From NCBI GenBank assembly GCA_019057735.1, contig JAHLWV010000060.1, forward strand, positions 1 through 10,907: a stretch of 10,907 nucleotides of DNA, given 5' to 3'. A program made the position numbers and the translations under genes. The notes beneath the pieces are model-generated. The model made no database searches and was not told the origin of the DNA. It saw only the letters and a program-made list of their open reading frames with translations. This DNA is from Promethearchaeota archaeon. GTDB taxonomy: Archaea > Asgardarchaeota > Lokiarchaeia > Sigynarchaeales > SOKP01. Below are positions 6,166 through 10,907 of this stretch, one piece after another (the first letter of the stretch is position 1; every line of letters starts with the position of its first letter).

Positions 6166-7331
6166 TACTTTAAATCTTCTATTTTATGATTATCGCGACC
6201 GTAAGCAAGTTCTTTTAACATCTCTTGATCTTTTGAACTTAATTTTTCTGTAATTACACGGCTTAGGAGTTCACCGAGTCCAGGTCCAAGCATGAAGCCT
6301 TGACCGCACATACCCACTGCGTTAATGTATCCTTCAACATTATCGATTTTTCCAATTATAGGATTTCCGTCTGGAGTCATTGGATATAATCCTCTCCAAG
6401 TTCTTCTAATTTTAATGTTTCTTAAACGCGGCAGTAAATTAACCATTCGCTTTGTGATTTGTGGTAAGAAAGAGCTAGTTTCGCGACGATCTATACCTGG
6501 AATGTTAGGTTCTGGAGTCAAGCAAAATATAATTTTACCCTCTTTATTTTGATAGAAATAATAATTTTTTGAGTTTCCAAACTTCTCATCTGTAGCAGGT
6601 TTAATATCAATTACCATTGTAGAGAAGAATTTCTTGACGGGCTCTGTAATTCCTGCTTCATGGCTTTCTGGAACAACACGTAAATCAATATTTATCATAT
6701 TACCAATCTCTTTAGCGTGAGCTCCTGTTGCATTAATTATTGTTTGAGCTTTATATTCCGCTTTATTGGTTTTTACGCCAGTGATTTTTTTATTATTTGT
6801 AGTGATGTCAATCACTTCTTCGCTAAACCTATACTCTGCTCCTAATTCCCTTGATTTACGATAAAAAGCATGAAGAGCTAATAAAGGAGAAGAATTTCCA
6901 TCTTCAGGGCTATATGTGCCGCCCAATAAATTATCGTTATTTATTCCAGGAACTAATTCTTTGATTTTATCAGCATTTACATAATCAATATTTAAGCCAT
7001 ATTCTTTTTGCTGTCGAACCGTATTTTTTAACAGTCGTTCGTGTTCGTTAGTATACGCGAGAAAACAATAACCACCTTGTTCCCACCAAATATCGTCTCC
7101 ATACAATTCTTTCCAAGAAGCAAAAATTTCTATTGATCTTTTGCATAACCAAATCTTGCTTTTAAGCGAATGAGTTGCCCTAATCCCTCCAATAGCGTGT
7201 TTGTTATCGCCCTGAGCGACAGAGAGTAAACTATCAAGAACAAGCGTTTTAAGTCCAGTTTTTGCTGTAGCTAAAGCAGTTGGAACGCCTATACTTCCAG
7301 CTCCTATGATGATAACATCGTATTCCGTCAA
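6165..7331 (-). CDS. FAD-dependent amino/imino-acid dehydrogenase (DAO fold; proline dehydrogenase beta / HcnC / sarcosine oxidase-like)
   Basis: A 388-residue flavoprotein of the D-amino-acid-oxidase superfamily. The N-terminus YDVIIIGAGSIGVPTALA holds the FAD-binding GxGxxG (Gly10-Gly15), and Asp33 sits where the acidic ribose ligand is expected. A conserved-looking loop GDNKHAIGGIRATHS (41-55) follows, and the C-terminal GMCGQGFMLGPG (340-351) closes the flavin site. The catalytic substrate is not readable from sequence. Relatives oxidise L-proline (dye-linked proline dehydrogenase beta), glycine (HcnC), sarcosine, D-amino acids or opines. The start is TTG at 7331: it lies just before the FAD motif, overlaps the stop of the preceding gene as TTGA, and has a GGGGG ribosome-binding-like stretch 9 bases upstream. 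This overlap with an electron-transfer flavoprotein gene strongly suggests two subunits of one complex. Proline fits the setting, since its product P5C is also made by the nearby ornithine aminotransferase. Confidence 0.8.
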   Translation of the reverse strand: MTEYDVIIIGAGSIGVPTALATAKTGLKTLVLDSLLSVAQGDNKHAIGGIRATHSLKSKIWLCKRSIEIFASWKELYGDDIWWEQGGYCFLAYTNEHERLLKNTVRQQKEYGLNIDYVNADKIKELVPGINNDNLLGGTYSPEDGNSSPLLALHAFYRKSRELGAEYRFSEEVIDITTNNKKITGVKTNKAEYKAQTIINATGAHAKEIGNMINIDLRVVPESHEAGITEPVKKFFSTMVIDIKPATDEKFGNSKNYYFYQNKEGKIIFCLTPEPNIPGIDRRETSSFLPQITKRMVNLLPRLRNIKIRRTWRGLYPMTPDGNPIIGKIDNVEGYINAVGMCGQGFMLGPGLGELLSRVITEKLSSKDQEMLKELAYGRDNHKIEDLK

Positions 7332-9421
7332 AACTGTTTACCCCCTTTCTTTGTTTTTATTCCCGCGAAAGCGCCCATAGGAACTTCTACAAATAACGGT
7401 CGTTTTGTTCCGGGAATAATGTTTTCTTGCTTTATCCCTTCTTCTCGGAAAATTCTATTAATTAGCGAGGTACAAGTTTTTCCACCACACGCCCCCATCC
7501 CAGCCTTAGTTAATGCTTTTAATTCGTTAAAATCACGCACTCCATAGCGAATCCATTTCCGTATTTCTCCTACCGAAACTCTTTCGCATCTACACACGAT
7601 AATATCGTCATCGGTGTATGTTTGTTGATAAAGATCCATAGGCTCGGCATAACTTGATTTTATAAGTTTAATGCCAACTGCAATATTAGCAATTTCTGAA
7701 GGCAACTTAACTGAAACTAATTGGGTTTTTGGAAATTCTTTAAGAAATCGTGCTCGAATAACTTCATACTCTCCTAATTCCCCATCGTTACTTACAACAA
7801 TAACTGTTCGACCAACTTCAATTTTTTCTGAAGTTAATTCTAAGGGAAAAGTAACTACTGGAGAATCTTTGTCTTTTCTATAGTCAACCAACGTGATAGC
7901 TAATCCCGGACAGACCGATACACATTTTCCACAACCAATACAATCTTGGTCGTCGGTAAAATACGGTAATTGAGTAATTAAACCGTCAACCGTCTTGATT
8001 TGCTCCTGAGGACACACACTGGTACAAGGATTGCACGGTATTTCTTGATTACAATGAAATAGAGGAAAAATACCTTCTTCCCTTCTTATCACTTCCATCT
8101 GAACAGGATCTGGAGGTTTTGCTTTCATTAAATTAGCAAAATCTTCTAATTTTTCAAGATTTTCCGTATTTGAAATTCCAAATTCTTTTAAGATTTTTAG
8201 CGCTTCAATTCTGCCCGTAAAGATTGCTGCAGAAGCTTCAGCTATTTCTTGGGCGTCACCTGCTATCCAAACTTTCATATTATATTGCTGTGCTTTGCGG
8301 TAAAACTCATCCACAGGATCTAGTCCGACTGCTATTAGTAGAGTATCACAAGCATATGTTTTTTCGGAGCCTGGTTCAATATCCCCGTTATCCGTTAGCT
8401 CCCCAATAGTGATGGACTCAAGTTTTTCTTGACCGTTTGCTGAAATAACGGTATGGTTCGTATAGATAGGAACGCCTAACCGTTTTAATTTGTCTTTGTG
8501 AACTTTATATCCTCCACATTGGGATAAAGCTTCAACTAAACCTACAACATTTATCCCAGCTTGTATCGCGTGGTATCCTGCTATTAATCCGACATTACCT
8601 CCTCCAACAATAAATACATTTTCAGCAGCTTTTATCAAATCTCGATTTACTAAGGTTTGAAATGCACCAGCACCATACACTCCAGGAAGCGTGTTTCCGG
8701 GAAATGCGAGCATTTTTTCTCTTGCACCAGTTGCAATTAATACGTACTTAGGATTAATCAAAACATATTCGTCCATATTTTTAATTAGTCCAACTAAGCC
8801 ATCGCTAAAAATTGCTATAACTATACTGTTGGTCCAAATCTCTACTGATTTAAGATTGGATACTATTTCTCCGAGTATATTTCCTATATCTATACCACGT
8901 GTACCCGCATAGACATCTTCTTGAGAACCAAAAAACTTATGAGTTTGCAAGACTAGTTTTCCACCCAATCTTGATTTATCATCGACTAAAATAACATCAA
9001 TATTATTTTCTCCTAAGATTTTTGTAGCAGAAAGTCCTGCGGGACCTCCTCCTATTACGAGAACATCAGTATTTATTATGTTTATATCTCTAACCTCAAC
9101 ACGATCGTCTTCCGAAGGTAATTCTGGTAATTCATTACAGCTCTCAATCGTCATACCTTCAGTTAATGGTGTCATGCACGCTTTAACTGGAACCCCATTG
9201 ACGATTACATTACACTGGGAACACTGTCCATTTGCACAAAATAATCCTTGTGGACTGTTATCTTTTACATGATGACCAAAAATCTTAATTTTATTTAAAA
9301 ACAGAGCAGAAGATATAACCATACATTCGAATCCATATAGAAGGTTTCCGTCAAAACTGAATTCTATTTTCTTCTTATTTTCGGGAATTTCCAGAATGGG
9401 GTGCTTGGTTATGTTTTCCAT
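7328..9421 (-). CDS. Multidomain iron-sulfur flavoprotein: 2Fe-2S, FAD/NAD oxidoreductase, two 4Fe-4S, BFD-type 2Fe-2S (HcnAB / proline dehydrogenase alpha-like fusion)
   Basis: A 697-residue electron-transfer subunit. Domain order: (1) Fer2_4-type 2Fe-2S domain, residues about 17-105, ligands Cys62, Cys67, Cys70 and Cys82. (2) Pyridine-nucleotide-disulfide-oxidoreductase-like module, about 117-410, with FAD site VIGGGPAGLSA (122-132), ATG (230-232), a second dinucleotide site VGGGNVGL (272-279) and the closing AGDAQ (387-391). (3) Two ferredoxin clusters: Cys457, 463, 466, 470 and Cys494, 497, 500, 504. (4) A linker, about 510-605. (5) BFD-like 2Fe-2S domain, about 607-660, with Cys610-x-Cys612 and Cys645-x4-Cys650. 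In HcnABC, opine oxidases and thermococcal dye-linked proline dehydrogenase these modules are on two or more polypeptides; here one chain carries them all. It would take electrons from the partner dehydrogenase (start overlapping its stop by four bases) and pass them to an unknown acceptor. NAD use is possible but unproven. It lies 35 bases after the aldehyde oxidoreductase gene. Confidence 0.88.
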   Translation of the reverse strand: MENITKHPILEIPENKKKIEFSFDGNLLYGFECMVISSALFLNKIKIFGHHVKDNSPQGLFCANGQCSQCNVIVNGVPVKACMTPLTEGMTIESCNELPELPSEDDRVEVRDINIINTDVLVIGGGPAGLSATKILGENNIDVILVDDKSRLGGKLVLQTHKFFGSQEDVYAGTRGIDIGNILGEIVSNLKSVEIWTNSIVIAIFSDGLVGLIKNMDEYVLINPKYVLIATGAREKMLAFPGNTLPGVYGAGAFQTLVNRDLIKAAENVFIVGGGNVGLIAGYHAIQAGINVVGLVEALSQCGGYKVHKDKLKRLGVPIYTNHTVISANGQEKLESITIGELTDNGDIEPGSEKTYACDTLLIAVGLDPVDEFYRKAQQYNMKVWIAGDAQEIAEASAAIFTGRIEALKILKEFGISNTENLEKLEDFANLMKAKPPDPVQMEVIRREEGIFPLFHCNQEIPCNPCTSVCPQEQIKTVDGLITQLPYFTDDQDCIGCGKCVSVCPGLAITLVDYRKDKDSPVVTFPLELTSEKIEVGRTVIVVSNDGELGEYEVIRARFLKEFPKTQLVSVKLPSEIANIAVGIKLIKSSYAEPMDLYQQTYTDDDIIVCRCERVSVGEIRKWIRYGVRDFNELKALTKAGMGACGGKTCTSLINRIFREEGIKQENIIPGTKRPLFVEVPMGAFAGIKTKKGGKQF
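7341..7345 (-). promoter_or_regulatory. Purine-rich ribosome-binding site deciding the TTG start at 7331
   Basis: The minus strand reads AAAGGGGGTAA just upstream of the overlapping TTGA stop/start, with nine bases between the G run and the TTG. It resembles the Shine-Dalgarno core GGAGGT with one change and lies inside the coding end of the upstream gene. It is the clearest such site noted here and supports coupled translation. Confidence 0.5.
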
Positions 9422-9456
9422 CTAGAATCAAGTTAAATAATTAATTATTATTGATA

Positions 9457-10907
9457 TTATTGATAAGGAGTTATAATATCAATTATATTATGAAAATCAA
9501 TTCCTAACTTTTTCACAGTCTCTATAGTGGGGCAACCGTTTTTACTCCAACCTCGTTCAATGTAAACAGCATCTTGGAGCTTAGTATACTGTTCTTCTCT
9601 GTGTTTACGAAGAATTTTGATTTTCTCTTCAGTAGACTTACCTTTAATATCGATTTTCAACTCCTTTAGCTGAGTATCGTATCTCTCTGCTCGACTTTCA
9701 TATTCAAGTGGAGTAACAGGTCCAACAGCCCTATATGGTAAATTAGAATCGTGTTCTCGAAGACCTTTACCCTGTCTGATGTTAAATATTCTTTGAAAGT
9801 TATACACTCGTTCCGACATTAAAAGAAGATCGTCTATTGTCGATTCTAGCCCTGTTACCGCTGAAAAATATTCTGTGTACCATTTTACATGATCAGGAAT
9901 TTTTGCGCGGACTAACTCTCCCGTTTTAGGATCCTTGATGGGGTAATCTGCTTGACTCGTTGGTTGGATATCGTTCCAGGGAAGCTTGCATAAACCACAT
10001 AAACTAAACCAAGTCCTCCATATTGGGAAATATTGTAGAGCTTTAGCTTTATCCTTAAATGTAGGAATTGAGTTTCGAATAACATCATCAAATATAAGCC
10101 AAGCTTCGTCGTGCTGTGGACCTTTGTTTGCTAATCCATACCCACCTTGTTGTGCTAACGATTCTTTGGTTACATATTCAGAAAATTCTAACCCCTTGTG
10201 TTCCATACCGATATCTTGTACGAATTGTGGATCTGCTCCATATTTTTCGACAAAGAATTTTTTCATGTGCTTAATACCCTTTCCAACGATAATTCCAAAG
10301 CCTTCACCCTTGGCCATTTGGTGTATTAACTCGACAGCAGCTTCAACGCTTCCGAAGTTTAATTCCAAGCCTCCAGTTCTTTCTTTATTTAAAATACCCG
10401 CCTCATAACATTCCATCACAAAAGCTATTCCTGTGCCTACTGATATCGTATCTAAACCATAAGTGTCGCAATAGAAATTTACTTCTAAAACCCATTTTGG
10501 ATCCCATACGCCCCAATTCGAGCCACAACCCGCTATTGTCTCGTATTCTGGTCCATCAACAATTAATTTTTGCCCTTTAAAAGGACCTGTTCGAACTTCG
10601 TATCCCTCTGAATAGTGGGAACAACTTACAGTGCATCCAATCCAACATCCATCTCCGCCTTCTTTACCCGAATATATACCCCTCATAATTTCTCTATTGT
10701 AGGGTATGTCTTTCCCTCGAATTTCTCTATGAGCTCCAAAGCGAAAGTTTTCTGTTGGTAAGAGATCTGTAACATTCATGATATCGGGAAGATGCCCCGT
10801 TCCAACTCTGCGCATTTCGTTCTGTACAGGATCAAGTTTAATTATTTCTTGAGTATGTGCTATCCCTATTTTTCTAGCTTCTTCTAAATTAGCGGGATTA
10901 TTCGATC
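9457..10907 (-). CDS. Aldehyde ferredoxin oxidoreductase family protein, tungsten-pterin (5' end outside window)
   Basis: The C-terminal 482 residues of an AOR-family enzyme, which oxidises aldehydes to acids with ferredoxin as acceptor. The frame stays open from the TAA at 9457-9459 to the window edge, so the internal ATG at 10815 is not the start; the N-terminal pterin-binding domain (about 130-150 residues) is missing from view. Seen here, with residues numbered from the window edge: GCWIGCTVSC with Cys87, 91, 95; VDGPEYETIAG (117-127); CDTYGLDTIS (146-155), matching the first DxxGL(C/D) pterin motif; ECYEAGIL (165-172); and SLCGLCKLPW (301-310), matching the second pterin motif and the last cluster Cys (Cys306). 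Two departures from the Pyrococcus enzyme: the first three cluster cysteines are spaced C-x3-C-x3-C instead of C-x2-C-x3-C, and the Asp of the second motif is Ser301. Aldehyde substrate unknown. It is the first visible gene of the minus-strand series. Confidence 0.86.
   Translation of the reverse strand, partial: SNNPANLEEARKIGIAHTQEIIKLDPVQNEMRRVGTGHLPDIMNVTDLLPTENFRFGAHREIRGKDIPYNREIMRGIYSGKEGGDGCWIGCTVSCSHYSEGYEVRTGPFKGQKLIVDGPEYETIAGCGSNWGVWDPKWVLEVNFYCDTYGLDTISVGTGIAFVMECYEAGILNKERTGGLELNFGSVEAAVELIHQMAKGEGFGIIVGKGIKHMKKFFVEKYGADPQFVQDIGMEHKGLEFSEYVTKESLAQQGGYGLANKGPQHDEAWLIFDDVIRNSIPTFKDKAKALQYFPIWRTWFSLCGLCKLPWNDIQPTSQADYPIKDPKTGELVRAKIPDHVKWYTEYFSAVTGLESTIDDLLLMSERVYNFQRIFNIRQGKGLREHDSNLPYRAVGPVTPLEYESRAERYDTQLKELKIDIKGKSTEEKIKILRKHREEQYTKLQDAVYIERGWSKNGCPTIETVKKLGIDFHNIIDIITPYQ

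Noticed and set aside
6325..8912. Several 60-75-codon plus-strand open frames opposite the two flavoprotein genes
   Set aside because: All are antisense to frames with intact cofactor motifs and show no domain or spacing pattern of their own.
9986..10408. A 140-codon plus-strand open frame opposite the aldehyde ferredoxin oxidoreductase
   Set aside because: It lies entirely antisense to a gene with clear family motifs, has no recognisable domain, and is explained by low stop density opposite the coding frame.
1..10907. CRISPR arrays, tRNA or rRNA genes, insertion-sequence ends
   Set aside because: No regularly spaced repeats, cloverleaf-like segments, rRNA-like stretches or transposase coding were found by reading the sequence; very short or divergent cases could be missed without a covariance-model search.

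Overview
The window reads as archaeal DNA, AT-rich and probably from an Asgard (Lokiarchaeia-like) or similar anaerobic lineage. The support is: TATA-like boxes 25-40 bases upstream of several starts, little or no leader, few Shine-Dalgarno sequences, two TTG starts, and an anaerobic gene set (tungsten-type aldehyde ferredoxin oxidoreductase, iron-sulfur flavoproteins, a corrinoid-methyltransferase-like UroD protein, a relic of a 2-hydroxyacyl-CoA dehydratase activator). The phylum assignment is inference; no rRNA or marker gene is present.

Layout. 1-156 (+) is the 3' end of a membrane protein gene, probably an ABC-2-type permease. 278-1258 (-) is a UroD/MtaA-like protein, and 1482-2261 (+) is a VIT/CCC1-like membrane protein; these two are divergent. 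2262-2862 has no intact gene but carries a 57-codon remnant of a BadF/HgdC-type dehydratase activase. From 2863 the window becomes one metabolic island: ornithine aminotransferase (2863-4122, +), converging on a minus-strand series. In transcription order that series is aldehyde ferredoxin oxidoreductase (10907-9457, 5' end outside the window), a 697-residue multidomain iron-sulfur flavoprotein (9421-7328), a D-amino-acid-oxidase-fold dehydrogenase (7331-6165, start overlapping the previous stop), ornithine carbamoyltransferase (6124-5192) and carbamate kinase (5068-4145).

How the genes fit together. Ornithine carbamoyltransferase plus carbamate kinase is the lower arginine-deiminase route: citrulline + phosphate gives ornithine + carbamoyl phosphate, and carbamoyl phosphate + ADP gives ATP. 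No arginine deiminase is present. Ornithine aminotransferase would convert ornithine to glutamate-5-semialdehyde/P5C. The flavoprotein pair resembles dye-linked proline dehydrogenase, HcnABC or opine-oxidase systems, which act on amino or imino acids such as proline (also giving P5C) or opines. The aldehyde ferredoxin oxidoreductase could in principle oxidise an aldehyde from this chemistry and reduce ferredoxin. The most interesting reading is an amino-acid fermentation module linking citrulline/ornithine/proline to ATP and to ferredoxin-level electron transfer. The enzyme families are well supported; the joint pathway is a hypothesis.
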